Shown piece by piece: positions 37,542 to 48,196 of a stretch of 64,000 bases of DNA. Made by a program: the position numbers and the translations under genes. Source of the DNA: Phanerochaete sordida (lineage: Eukaryota > Basidiomycota > Agaricomycetes > Polyporales > Phanerochaetaceae); contig BPQB01000070.1 in assembly GCA_019973155.2 (NCBI GenBank), positions 1-64,000 of the forward strand, given 5' to 3'. The notes below the pieces were generated by a model, which did not search any database, was not told the DNA's origin, and was given only the letters and a program-made list of their open reading frames with translations. Numbering within the stretch: the stretch's first letter is position 1; each line of letters opens with the position of its first letter.

Positions 37542-39405
37542 TCAGCACAGCTGAACCTCCCACTCGCCCCCCTCGCGACCCTCGCCTGGCATGCTCTTCA
37601 GCGCTATCCGCACGCGGCGGCGCTGCTGCGTCTGCTGCTGCTGGGGCACGCCGTAGTCGTAGTCGAAGGAGGACGCGCTCTGCTGGACGCTGACGGCGTC
37701 CATGGGGATGCCGTACTCGACGCCGCCGACACCGAGGAAGGGGTCTGCGTCGCCGCCGTCGCTGCCGCCCCACATGGACTGGTCGTCGTCGGCGAACTGC
37801 TGCTGGGGCGCGTGCGCGTCGGTGCTTGGCGGGTGAATGCGGACGCGGATCTTGCCGTCGTGCGAGGGCGTCGCGTCGAACGAGATGTCGAGGCCGCTCA
37901 GGCCGAGCGCCTCCGAGTCGGCGTCGACGAACTCGAGCTTCTTCACGCTGCTGGCGCTCTGGGCGCCGAAGCTGCCGGGGGTAATGCGGCCGTGGCTGTC
38001 AATGTCGAGATCCATCACGGACCCTGACGAGGCGAGCCAGTCGAAGTCGCCAGTCACGAGCGAGTTCATGTCGAACGTGGACGCCGCAGCTTGCACGGAA
38101 TTCGCGTTGGAAAGCGGTAGCGAAAATGTCGTCGGCACGGCGGATTGCGTTGGCAGGGAGAGCAGCGTGGGAAGTGCGCAGAGCAGAACCTGACGATAAG
38201 CCGTAAGGAACAGAATAGTGTCACAGAAGCGGCGGTAATTACCATCAGACCGAGGCTCGCGCTGCTCTTATTGAGCATCTGCGACGGATACCGTGAAGTG
38301 GAGAGGGACAGCTGCGGTTCGACGGCTTCTGCCTTGACTTTTGCGGGCAACACGCTCTTCTGTGAAAGGGCGTCGTTGAGCTCCTGCTCGCGGCGCTGCG
38401 CTTCGGCAAGCTGTGCCCGCAGTTGCTCCACCTCCGATAGCAGCTCTTGCGGTCCCTCCTGCTTTACGCTGCCCTGCGCGAGTGCAAGCAGCCGAGCGTT
38501 CTCCTGCTCGAGTTCGGCAACGCGTCTAGCGAGAAGAGGATCAGAATCAACACCGCAAAAGATGGAAGGGAGGTGTAAGAAAACACACGAGTGACGGCGT
38601 GTGTCAATGAAACTTGTGCACGCCCATCAGCCATCTCCGTGCACGCCTTCTCCACTCGCCGTCCAGCCCTCGGAGGATCATGCCCATCCCGGAAAACACC
38701 GAGAGCACCGGGCGCCTAGTGCTCATCGCGAGGCGGCGAGCGCAGGTAGCGGAGGGCACGGCGAGCACGTTGCGGAGGCGGTGCGCACATAGCCGAGCAC
38801 GACGAGGACACGACAGAGAGGGACACTCACTGCTCCATGGTCTCGAACTCCTCCCGCTTCCGCTGCCGGCTGAGGAACGCCGCCGCACGGTTCTTCACCA
38901 GACGCGCCTCGCGCTTGCTCAAGCCCGTGACGTCTGGCGGCACAAAGTCCTTCGTGCTCACCGCCGTCGCGCGGGGCTTCTTCGACGCAGAGGGCGTGAC
39001 GCTCGACGCCCGCTTGCAGGGCACGATGCTCGCCGCGTTGGAGGCCTGCACAGATGGCAACGCCTCCTGGACGCTCGCCGGCGACGAGGAGTAGGTGTCC
39101 GGCGACGGGGCGTAGGTCATGTCGAAGACCTGGGCGGTCGGCAGGCAGAGCTGCTCGTTGTCGAGGTCGTCGGGGCTCATGCGGCCGCGGAGGACCCGTG
39201 AGACGGGGATGGGGGACCCCGAGCTTGTCGAGCCGACCGAGCGGGGCGGGGACGGGAAGGTGTTGGTGTAGTTGAAGTGCAGCGAGGGCGGGAACTCGAG
39301 GCTGGTGGGCGAGTACTGCTGAGCATGGTCCCAGTCTGAAAGAGGCGACAAGGGAGCGTCGCTGTGGATGAGGTGCGACATATTGAGTGGTGTTATAACG
39401 TTCAT
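37542..39405 (-). CDS. bZIP transcription factor with a C-terminal-half transmembrane segment (ATF6-like)
   Basis: Three exons: 38831-39405, 38243-38525, 37542-38189, total 501 residues. The first intron is unusually long for this window (about 300 nt). Basic region SKREARLVKNRAAAFLSRQR (N-x7-R spacing present) runs across the exon 1/2 junction into the leucine zipper (RVAELEQENARLLAL, then LLSEVEQLRAQLAEAQ). At about residues 279-301, formed across the second splice junction, a hydrophobic run SASLGLM-VLLCALPTLLSLP looks like a single membrane span. About 200 residues of acidic, Gln-rich sequence follow. Membrane-anchored bZIPs of this layout resemble ATF6, released from the ER or Golgi by regulated proteolysis; that role is inference. 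Splicing restores the frame at both junctions. Confidence 0.85.
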
Positions 39406-41838
39406 GATTATGGTCGAGTTGGGTAAGTATTAGTGGTGGGAGGTCGTGTCGAATACAGGGTCTTGAGGTCGTCGAAGGGGGAGGGCGGGTAGGAACGGAG
39501 ACTTGGGGGTGGTTGTTCGAAGGATAGGTTCAAAAGTTAAGCGGACTTTTTAAATGAGGACGAGGGGGTGAGGGTGAGATTTGGTTGAGATCCCGATACT
39601 TTTGATGGACGCTGTTCCATCATCTGCATCTTGATTTTTTGGCCTGCACAGGGTGCACAGCTCCCAGGCCGAGCACATCTCCCGCAGCGACGCTCTCACA
39701 GGCTGGTATTTGCGGCGAGCATGTCAACCGACACCAACAAACACTCCGTGCAAGAGGGACGAGGTAGGGCCTCCCGGCGCCTGCGCAATTATAGGCCTCC
39801 AGACCGCCGCCGCCGCCCTTATTTTCCGTGCTAGCTTGCAATCACGTTCTCCACGGATGGTTATCTAGTCGAGCACGAGCTCGCGCTTAGATCTCCTGCA
39901 ATGCACCCATTTTGCCTCCGTCGTGCAACGTGCCCATGACCCCCGAGCCTGTGCTCGACGAGCCGTACATGGCGCGACCGACCGACGACTGTCCGAGAAC
40001 GACACTTTTTCGGGCCCTCTACGTCCCCACGGAGCCTTTCGCCCTTCTTTGGCCTCGCCCCGCCCGAATTTCCAAGCCGTCTCCAGTAAACAAACAACCT
40101 GCACAGGCCGTCAAATTCACGATCACCCACCCGCCGCAGTTGATCAGCCCCAGATATCGGTACCCACACCGAGCACGATCGCGCAATAATTGGCTCCCCA
40201 GGCAGGCCCTCGCCAGAAGCTCCAGGGCCCGCGTTCGCGGCGATCGTCTCAGACCATGTGGGGGTGGCCCAGCTCGGCACCGTCCCGCTCCCCAAGGCCC
40301 CCGGCCCACCGCAAATGTCACGCGTGCCTGCCCGCCGCTCGCTCCCAGCCGCGCTCTGTATGGCGTCGCTCGCTCAGCCAGGACAGGCCGCTGCGCCGCG
40401 CCTGCCATCTGGTGCCCTCGCCTGCCGCAACAGGCAGAGACGCGGGTACGCCCAGCCGCGCCGCCCAGCTTCCAGAAGCCTAAGCGCAGCACGCGTTGTT
40501 GTGGCCCGCGCTCCAGGTGAGACCAACGCGTGCGGCACTCCGCTACCGTATACACGCTGCGGCTGACGCCCGACTTGCCGCACCCTGCAGGCTTCTTGCA
40601 GGAGGCGATCGCCCTCGCTTAGCGTAACCTGGGGCGTGGGTCCCCCTCGTGGCGGGACGCATCAGAAACCGGCCTTGCGCTGCAATACCGAGCCGCCTTG
40701 CGTCGCGGGCTGCAGGTGTCCGATATCCGTGGACTCGCTCTCCGCGGACGGCTGGCTCGCTAGGCGATAACGGCGCCCTGCTGCACCAGTGGCGTCAAAG
40801 CGCGGGCTCGGGCGCGGCCACTTCTCCCGCTCGCTCCTTCTCGCTCGCCAAACGCTCTGGGTGGGTATTCATTGCCTTCAGTCTCATTACATGTCTTTGG
40901 ACTTGCTAATACAAGCTGCGACTTCGTCAGCGAGAAGTCCTAGACCCTACTTTTCAATGCAGTCGAGGTACGGACGCTGTGTTCCTCCATACAGCCAGGT
41001 CTGCGATTCCCGGCATGTAGGCGAATATCCAACATTCGGCTCTCGAGATCTCACGCCTCAAAGCTCTTAACTAAGCATCGAAGGGTCCAGGGCGTCCAAG
41101 TGTATGGGCGGACGGCTCAAACAGCCCAACGACCGTACTCGGGGCACCTCACCTCGGTCTCCCGGCGCGCTGACACCTGCCTTCCATCATGTAGAAGCCT
41201 GGCGCGCATGCTGATGCCTCGTCTAGCCGCCTCCACAAAGCCTTTGCTCATCCCAGGGCGTGAAACACATGAGCTCATGGCCAAGGACGCCGTATTTTTG
41301 GTTCAATTACACTATCGAGACCCGTCCCGCCGCTTGGCAGCCTCCACCGTAGTAATGCATCCATAACCATCTTGCTAAACATGCTGTGTCCCTTTCTGCA
41401 CTTCGCGGCGGCCCTGAGGATCATTCTCGAGAACCTGTTTGCAGTGCGCATAGCATGCCCACCGTGTCCTCGGCTCGCGCCTGCTCGTCCACCCCCTGCC
41501 GGATAGACTTTACGTGGTGGAGGCCCGGGTCGCTGCAGCTGCGGATCAAAAGCGAGTTCGCCCGAAATTGACTGCTTGCTTGCTCCGAAAGGGCAGCTTA
41601 GCAATAAATCTACCCCCTCCTCGCGAATATGCCCTGCGTACGCAGGGCCGGCATCACGAAGCGTACGAACGTTGGGTCTTGCGGCAATCAACGCACGGCA
41701 CGTCAAAGCCATATCGCCGTGTATGCATTGCGGCATGGCATTAGAAGTGGCACAGGAACGTGTATACCCGAAGTAAAATACCAAATTGCGCTCCAGAGAA
41801 CCCCGAACGTCGCTAGCCGGCGGCGCACCAAGGGGCAC
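39406..41838. other. Long 2.4-kb region without a supported gene
   Basis: Upstream of the bZIP gene and downstream of the hydrolase gene. High GC gives overlapping frames on both strands (for example 39912-40520 plus and 40019-40555 minus) but none shows motifs, splice signals in agreement, or a clear promoter. It holds a perfect 18-bp palindrome at 41631-41648. It may be extended regulatory DNA or decayed repeat. Confidence 0.5.
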
Positions 41839-43199
41839 CTATGCGGTGTACCGCTTCACCGCCGCGATGAGGCGCCCCCAGCTGTCCCGCTCGCCCTTCT
41901 CGCGCAGCGCGTACGCGATCCCCGCGTCGCAGTGCACGCCGCCCGCGATGAGGTCGACGTCGACGACGACGCCGTCCGCGCGCATGCGCTGCACGAGCGC
42001 GGCGATGTCGGGCGCGAGGTTCTCGACCTCACCGTACTGGATCCACACCGCGGGCGGCCGCGCGCGCTCCTGCGCCTTCGCGAGGTACGCAAACGAGCCG
42101 CACGCCGCGGGGCTGAAGTACGCGCTCTCCTGGCGCGCGCCCGCCGCGAAGTGCCGCGCGAGCGACGGGTACGCGCGGTTGTTCAGGTACGGCGCCAGGA
42201 AGTCCGTCGACGAGACTGCGTGCGGCGGGTGCCCCAGGTCGCAGCTCGGCTGTGGGGCAGTGTGTCAGCGGGCTTCGCGGGGCCGCGCGTGCGGGTCGGG
42301 GCACGCACCGAGATGAGGAGCAGCGCGCCCGGCGTGCCGACGTCGAGCTCGGGGCGCTCCGCGGCGAGCTCGGCGAGGTAGCGCGAGAGCGCGAGGAGCA
42401 GGTGCCCGCCGGAGCTGTCGCCGATGAGCACGATGTTCTCGGGGGCGAAGCCGTGCGTGCGCAGGTGCGCGTACGCGGCGACGAGGTCCTGCAGCTGCGC
42501 GGGGAACGCGGTGTCGGCCGACAGCGCCTTGCGATGGTTGACCGCTGGGGTGCGATCAGACGGGGCCCGCTGCGACGTGCAAGAGACGCACCGAAGACGC
42601 GCCGCCCTGACTCCGTTGCGAACTTGTAGGGGAACATCGTGCTCTGCGGGTGGCCCATCACCCAGGATCTTATCGGAGCTGTCAGCAAGCCCCGCGAGCA
42701 GATACGTGATAGGGACTCACCCGCCGGCGACATAGAAGATAACGCGCTCGTCGGGGGGCGCGTCTTCGTCGCCCTTCAGGAGGCCCTCGCGGGGACAGAA
42801 CGTCCAGAAGCACGGCACAGGCACCGGACATACGACACCCTTAGCCACGTTGGCGATGCCCGTCATCCACTCCTCTTCCGCAGGCGGAACCTCGACAAGT
42901 TTGACCTTCGTGTGGGGACCGGCCGTCTTCTGGACTATCGGGTCGGACTGCCAGGCCTTGTGTCCTGGAGGTCGAGGCAGGCATGGGTACGTCGTGCACA
43001 CCATGTATAGACGACCGCCGGCGACGGCGAGATCCCGGCGCAAAGACCATGTCGGATAGGGTCGTGTGCTAGGAAGTATGTGAAAGACGAGGCGGTAGAG
43101 AAGGACCGGGATGATAGCGAGTGCGAAGACGAGATATGCCAGGGTCTGGTATATGACGAACAGGTATAGCGGCGGGGCGTCCGGAACGCGGCCAGCCAT
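41839..43199 (-). CDS. Membrane-anchored alpha/beta hydrolase (HSL / steryl-acetylhydrolase type)
   Basis: Multi-exon gene starting at ATG 43199 (MAGRVPDAPPLYLF). Residues about 11-40 form one or two hydrophobic spans that would anchor the enzyme, with the catalytic domain after them. The spliced oxyanion region reads VIFYVAGG joined to SWVMGHPQS. The nucleophile is in IVLIGDSSGGHLLLAL (GxSxG type). The C-terminal part YGEVENLAPD and AGGVHCDAG should carry the acid and the catalytic His. Such enzymes hydrolyse short acyl esters of lipids, sterols or xenobiotics; the substrate cannot be read from sequence. Introns are at about 42669-42720, one after GRRVFG, and one after LLLIS, each restoring frame. 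Confidence 0.85.
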
Positions 43200-43585
43200 G
43201 GGGAGCAGTCAAGTGAGGGTGTGAAACGATTGCGCGGCGCAGGCTGTAATACTGTCTCGGGCAGTCAGCCGCGCTTGGCCGCACTATGTCATGACGATTT
43301 CGACGGAAGTAGAGCGTGAGGCTGGGCGGGCGATCGAGCGGAGCCCAGGGGCCTGAGGTCATCCAACCTCGCCCGCACAACGTTGCTGAGAGGCGGGAAA
43401 GCCAAAGGGGACAGGCACATACCCACAGTGCGCCACCCAGCCAGGCACGTATCTAAACGAGCATCCCTATCTCCGAACATGACCGAGCGTAGGCGCAGAA
43501 TGCGGTCGAGTGGGGGATGGTGTATGTGGAGGATAGTGTACAATGATAAAGGATCGCCATAAAGATGAGAGCATGCTACGCGTCG
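43200..43585. other. Intergenic, upstream of the hydrolase
   Basis: Promoter and leader of the hydrolase gene plus 3' flank of ISA2. Nothing else seen. Confidence 0.55.
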
Positions 43586-44399
43586 TCATATCTTCAGTTC
43601 CCAGCTGACGCCACATCCACAACCGCTACCCTTGGCCTGCAAAAGCAACTCAGTCTGATGTTCAAACGTAGAGCGGGGTGTACAAACCTGAGGATTTTCT
43701 GCGACTCGAAAGCTACTCCCAATCAACTCCGTCGCAAAGTCTATGACAGAGCCCTTCATGAGCGACATGGACACCGCATCTATCAGGATGTTGGACGGCT
43801 TGATCGTTGGATGCGAGAACTGACTAGTGTTACACATGGAACGTTAGTCTGAGACGGTCTGAGCTTATGGCATGACTCACTAGTCGTCTGGCTTCCTTTC
43901 TGTTGCAAGCTCGAGCTTGTATTGATAGCCATGACAGCCTCCGCTCTCGACACCTATTCGGAGACCAGCGCCGTCGTTGTTCTGCCGTTGTGCAATTGCG
44001 CGGAGTTGCTGAAATGACATGAACTCAGTCAACGACAAGTCCGAAACACGAACGATTGGCACGCACCTCTGCTGCCCTCTCTGTCAACTGTAGCTTCGCT
44101 TCTTCGGGAGGTATCAGGTCGATGTCCGGTCCGTCCGAGTCCTCCGACTCTAGGGACTGCAATGCTTCGGGCGTAGGCGCATATACGAGCTCCGTGTCAT
44201 GGCCGGGTGGGTGGGACGACAACGAAGCGAAGCGTGCATGGCTCGACGAGAAGCTGCGGTGTGGTGGTATCATCGGTCGCGCAGCCCGATGTGTGCCGCA
44301 AGTCGCATGCCGTGCTATGGACGACATCGAGGCTCGCGTGCAGCTTGACGAGGAGACAAAGCGACGTAGGAGGGCGGTGGTAGACGACCGCGCGTTCAT
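43586..44399 (-). CDS. ISA2: Mitochondrial iron-sulfur cluster assembly protein ISA2
   Basis: A-type scaffold or carrier that helps mature 4Fe-4S proteins in mitochondria. Four exons. The N-terminal 60 residues are Arg/Ser-rich without early acidic residues (MNARSSTTALLRRFVSSSS), a good mitochondrial leader. Core after splicing: LQLTERAAE-QLRAIAQRQNN, first Cys in ESGGCHGYQYKLEL, then DAVSMSLMKGSVIDFATELI, and the two C-terminal Cys in AKGSGCGCGVSWELKI, which is the defining C..CxC triad of A-type proteins. All three introns (about 50-60 nt) have clean donors and acceptors and keep frame. ISA2 rather than ISA1 is suggested by the long N-terminus and the acidic Ser-rich linker; confidence in that split is moderate. 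Confidence 0.9.
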
Positions 44400-45564
44400 G
44401 GTGGTGGTCGAGGTCGTGGAGGGTGGGTGAGGGCGACGCGAGCCAGTCGGAGACAGCGGGTGAGTAATGCTCGTCGCAGACGCCGGGCGGCCGACGCGTG
44501 CGAGCGCATCAATTGATCCGTATTGGCGACTCAGCGCGGAGGTTCAGCGACTTCCACCGTGGACGTTCTCGACACCATCGGATAGCTAGGACGTATCGTT
44601 ATCACTATTAAAAACTCAGAGTACTAGAGGTTTTTGCTAATATCAGACTTCTAGCACCAGAATCAAGGATATCATATACAGCCCGTTCAGCTAAGTTTAA
44701 CACGGGGGTTGGAGGATGAGTCAAGGATGAGTACTGAGTCCCACTGGACTAGGCTGAGGGCGATGCGTCCGTTTCGCTGTCCTTCCGATGCAGGTACCGT
44801 ACGCCTTGTTCGACACGAGAGGAAAATATATGTGCGATCTCCTCCGCTGTCAACGTATGATGTTAATGTGAGGCTAGATACGACATTTTGGGCGATGGCG
44901 GCTTTGCAGACGTGCCAGTTCTTCCAGCAGAACGTAGAGTGTTCGCATCTGTTACGTGACATCCCGCATTCAGGGTGGCATGTTAGTTGGAACGGTTCTC
45001 CTGGTCGCTGTAGCGCCACACATCGACCAGTTCACTGCCCTACTAATCTCGCGCGCTGTACCGGCAACTACAGCTCAGCGCTCAGCGCTCAGCATAGGTG
45101 CTTTTTCCATTTTGCATCTTCTCAAACCTCTATTGGACAGCACCCCAGGCAGCTGGTGCCGCCTGAATCGATGGAAGAACGCAACGCGGCTCGACGTCCT
45201 CGTCCTTCCGACTTCGTGCTCAACTTCAAGGCGTCTGATTGGCGCTAGTCCGGATTAGGAAGGTGTGCTGGTTTGGGACGAGGGCGACGGGACTTCGCGA
45301 GCTCTTCGATCCATACCGGCACCGGCTCCCCCGCGAATCGTGGCACATCCCGGAGACCACTACGCTGCAAGGTATCTCTGCGGCGTCGTATTATTTCAAA
45401 CCGCACCCAAAAAGGACCGCGAACGAACGAGGAGGCAATATTTGCCTGAGCTGACAGCTACATTTTCGTGGAGGGACGCACGCACGCACGAGAAGCAAGG
45501 CCGGGGAGTGTGTAGCTGTGGCAGGCCGGTGGCTTACAGTCCGGCGGCTATGACCGTCCGCCGC
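44400..45564. other. Intergenic, no gene supported
   Basis: About 1.15 kb between ISA2 and repeat copy B. Includes an AT-rich patch (44600-44700). Frames on both strands show no recognisable product. Confidence 0.5.
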
Positions 45565-46560
45565 CGGAATCCTGTCAACAAGCGGATAACGTGATCGCCG
45601 TGCCAGCCTCCCTCTCCAGAGACATATAAATAGGCCGCCCCCGTCGCCCTTCCAGCCCATCGAACTCTCACCCCAACCACGACCATCCCCCCAAATACCC
45701 TACTCTACTCACCCTTACCATGGGGCGCGATGGTCGTCGAGTTCTTCTCACCACTTGGGCCGGGCCCGACAGAAGGACTTGCATGCTGGTAGGCAAATCA
45801 CGCTAGCCTCGTCGACGAGCGGCACCTCGGCCCCGCTGAGTCGTGCCTAGTAGTCGGTGGGGTTCCCATGCAGGCCTGTCGGTGGCACCGGACCCGCGGG
45901 CGAGCGCATCATGCCTGGTGAGTCGCCCTCGTCGTCTTCGCTGCCGCGCACCTTCTGAACACCGTCCTCGACAGCGACCTCGCAGCGCGCCATGCCCACG
46001 CCCACAGGGCCGAAGAACCTGAAGCACGACCATAAACCGCTCCTCGGAGCTTCTCTACCCAGGCCGAGCCCGACAGCAGGAGCTGCACGCGGCTGGCAGA
46101 TACCGCTAGCCTCGTCGACGAACGGCACCTCGGCACCGCTGGGTTGAGCCTAGTAGTCGGCGAGGTTCCCGTGCAGGCCTGTCGGTGGCATCGGACGGCG
46201 GGCGAGGGCGACGTGCTTGGTGAGTCTCGCTCATCGTCTTCGCTTTCGCACCTGCTAACCGCCTTCCTCAACAGCGACATCGCAGAGCGCCGAGCCCCGC
46301 CTTACCACTTGGGCCGGGCCCGACAGCAGGAGCTGCATGTGGCTGGCAGATCCCGCTAGCCTCGTCGACGAACGGCACCTCGGCCCCGCCGGGTCGAGCT
46401 TAGTAGTCGGCGAGGTTCCCATGCAGGCCTGTCGGTGGCACCGGACCCGCAGGAGAGGGCAGCACACCTGGTGAGTCTCACGCTGTCTCTGTTGCCATGC
46501 ATTTGCTGAACTTGAACGCCTCTCTCGATAGCGACCTCGCGACGTACCAAAAGGCCTCTT
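45565..46560 (+). repeat. Inverted multi-unit repeat, copy B (possible decayed gene)
   Basis: Plus-strand counterpart of 26940-27985. Homology begins near the GATCACGTTATCC-type sequence and includes the TATAAATAGG box (45625-45634), the leader and the ATG at 45720 (MGRDGRRVL). Unlike copy A, a single extra base near 45790 throws the first frame into a TAG after about 28 codons. Three units follow with the same block order. Their intron-like modules are well formed: GTGAGTCTCGC ... GCACCTGCTAACCGCC ... CAACAG in unit 2, GTGAGTCTCACG ... TTGCTGAAC ... CGATAG in unit 3. The conservation of donor, branch point and acceptor between units suggests real splicing in the ancestor. Confidence 0.65.
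45625..45634 (+). promoter_or_regulatory. TATA box of repeat copy B
   Basis: TATAAATAGG, 95 nt before the ATG at 45720, matching copy A. Confidence 0.55.
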
Positions 46561-46876
46561 GCGAAGCCCGACTCTGGTGGCGAAGATGCAGACCTTGAGA
46601 TGAAGTCCTTGAGCTACTTTACTAGCATCGCTTTAGAATGAATAAACTTATCACATATATGTCTCCTGAGGAGTCTGACAACTATCCCATTGGGCTACAA
46701 AATGCACGATATAGCTGAAGGTGAAGTCGCCGCGGCATACATTTCGCAGCATAGACGTCACTAGGGTTAGGGCTTGCATTTAGCGCCTACCCCGCATCGG
46801 CCCCGCCTGGCTGGGACTTGCTCATAACCATCACTGCAGACCACTGCCCATTCACACAGCCTCTCCAACGCCCGCC
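46561..46876. other. Upstream region of the NFKBIL1-like gene
   Basis: About 0.3 kb; the CACTGCCCATTCACACAGCC stretch just before the ATG is a typical leader. No other feature. Confidence 0.5.
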
Positions 46877-47929
46877 ATGGGAAAGCTCCATTTAAAGCGG
46901 ACGCCGGAAGAACAGCGTCAACACGACCTTCGCAAGGCTCGAAAAGCAGCACGCAAAGCGGCCAAACGTGTCAGGCACGAAGACTCGGACTACGAAGGCG
47001 CAGAGGGTTCGTCTAGCAAGAGACGGCGTACCGCAGACGACCAAGAATATGTCTTCCAGTTCGATGACTCTCACTCGTCTGGCTCGCAGCAGTACCGTTT
47101 CAAGGGCTACGAACGCATGCATGCTCAGATGGAGGAAGAAGACCGCTTCCACGACAAGATGTGGGGCGCATACGCGGACGACGAGCGACTCGACTCAGTC
47201 GAGGCCGCCTTCAACTCCTACGCGCACGTTCCACGACGCTGGCGCGGCGGCGGGATGGACCGCATGGACGACGAAGACAACATCGACCCGCAGATGATGG
47301 AGGACGAGGACTACGCGGAGTGGGTCCGGCAGAACATGTGGAGGTACGACTATTCTGGCTATGCACAGTCTTGCAGGGCTCACCGGGCTGCACACAGGAA
47401 AAAGCACGCCGCGGAGGCTGAGGCGAACGAGCGCTACAAGGCTGAGAAGGCCGCGCGGAAAGAGTACCTACGGAAGCTCGCCGAGGAGACAAGGGGGATG
47501 GAGAGGGCCGAAGAAGAGCGTCGCCGGCAGAGACGTCGCGAGAAGGAGAACAGGAAGTGGGTCGACGCGAGGGCGCACTACGAGACGACCTGGAAGCAGC
47601 TCTTCGACGGCAAGCTCGACCGCGAGCTGCGTTTCGAGGAGGTTCCCTGGCCGGTTCTTTTCGACAAGGGCGTCGACGTCGAAGCCATCACTGCTACCGC
47701 CATAGACACATTCCTCCTCCCAGAGGGACGACCGGAGAACAGCACTGCCACCGACAAGGACGCTATCAAGAGGGAACGCAGGGACAAACTCAAGGAGACG
47801 ATGCTACGCTTCCATCCCGACAAGTTCCAGGGCCGCTTCCTGCGACACATTCGCGAAGGCGATCAACGCCGTGTCCTCGAAGGCGTTGGAATGGTCGCTC
47901 GCTGCCTCAATACACTGCTCTCGCAGTAG
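46877..47929 (+). CDS. NFKBIL1-like / J-domain-related charged protein
   Basis: Single exon, 350 residues, starting MGKLHLKRTPEEQRQHDLRK. N-terminus is Lys/Arg-rich with a likely bipartite nuclear signal (KAARKAAKRVRHEDSD, SSSKRRRTADDQ). The middle is acidic and aromatic; residues 190-240 form a highly charged helix (RKEYLRKLAEETRGMERAEE). The C-terminus KLKETMLRFHPDKFQGRFLR keeps an HPDK, the hallmark of J-like domains and of the NFKBIL1 family; the following RVLEGVGMVARCLNTLL fits the same family end. In animals NFKBIL1 is nuclear and linked to RNA processing. The fungal role is not known. It is the only intronless gene of this length in the right half. Confidence 0.8.
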   Translation: MGKLHLKRTPEEQRQHDLRKARKAARKAAKRVRHEDSDYEGAEGSSSKRRRTADDQEYVFQFDDSHSSGSQQYRFKGYERMHAQMEEEDRFHDKMWGAYADDERLDSVEAAFNSYAHVPRRWRGGGMDRMDDEDNIDPQMMEDEDYAEWVRQNMWRYDYSGYAQSCRAHRAAHRKKHAAEAEANERYKAEKAARKEYLRKLAEETRGMERAEEERRRQRRREKENRKWVDARAHYETTWKQLFDGKLDRELRFEEVPWPVLFDKGVDVEAITATAIDTFLLPEGRPENSTATDKDAIKRERRDKLKETMLRFHPDKFQGRFLRHIREGDQRRVLEGVGMVARCLNTLLSQ

Positions 47930-48196
47930 TCGGATTTTGCTCACATATCCACCTTCCTTCGAATCACAAGTTGAGCTTCTCACCCCTGTTGGACTCTACG
48001 CAAATTCACCACCCATTCCCGAATCAGTCGGGAGGAAATGATCATAGCGCCCTACGCATGGATTCCAAACGAAGATGCTGAAGAGTGCATATACCCGCCA
48101 CCTTGTCGCATGCTGGTCAGTCATTCCCGTCGCAGTCTGTAACATCAAGAATGACGTTGTAGCAATCGTAGTGCCGGCATCGACTATAGGGCACGC

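Noticed and set aside
39912..40555. Overlapping 202- and 178-codon frames on opposite strands
   Set aside because: GC-rich non-coding DNA gives such frames by chance; no motif, splice agreement or promoter.
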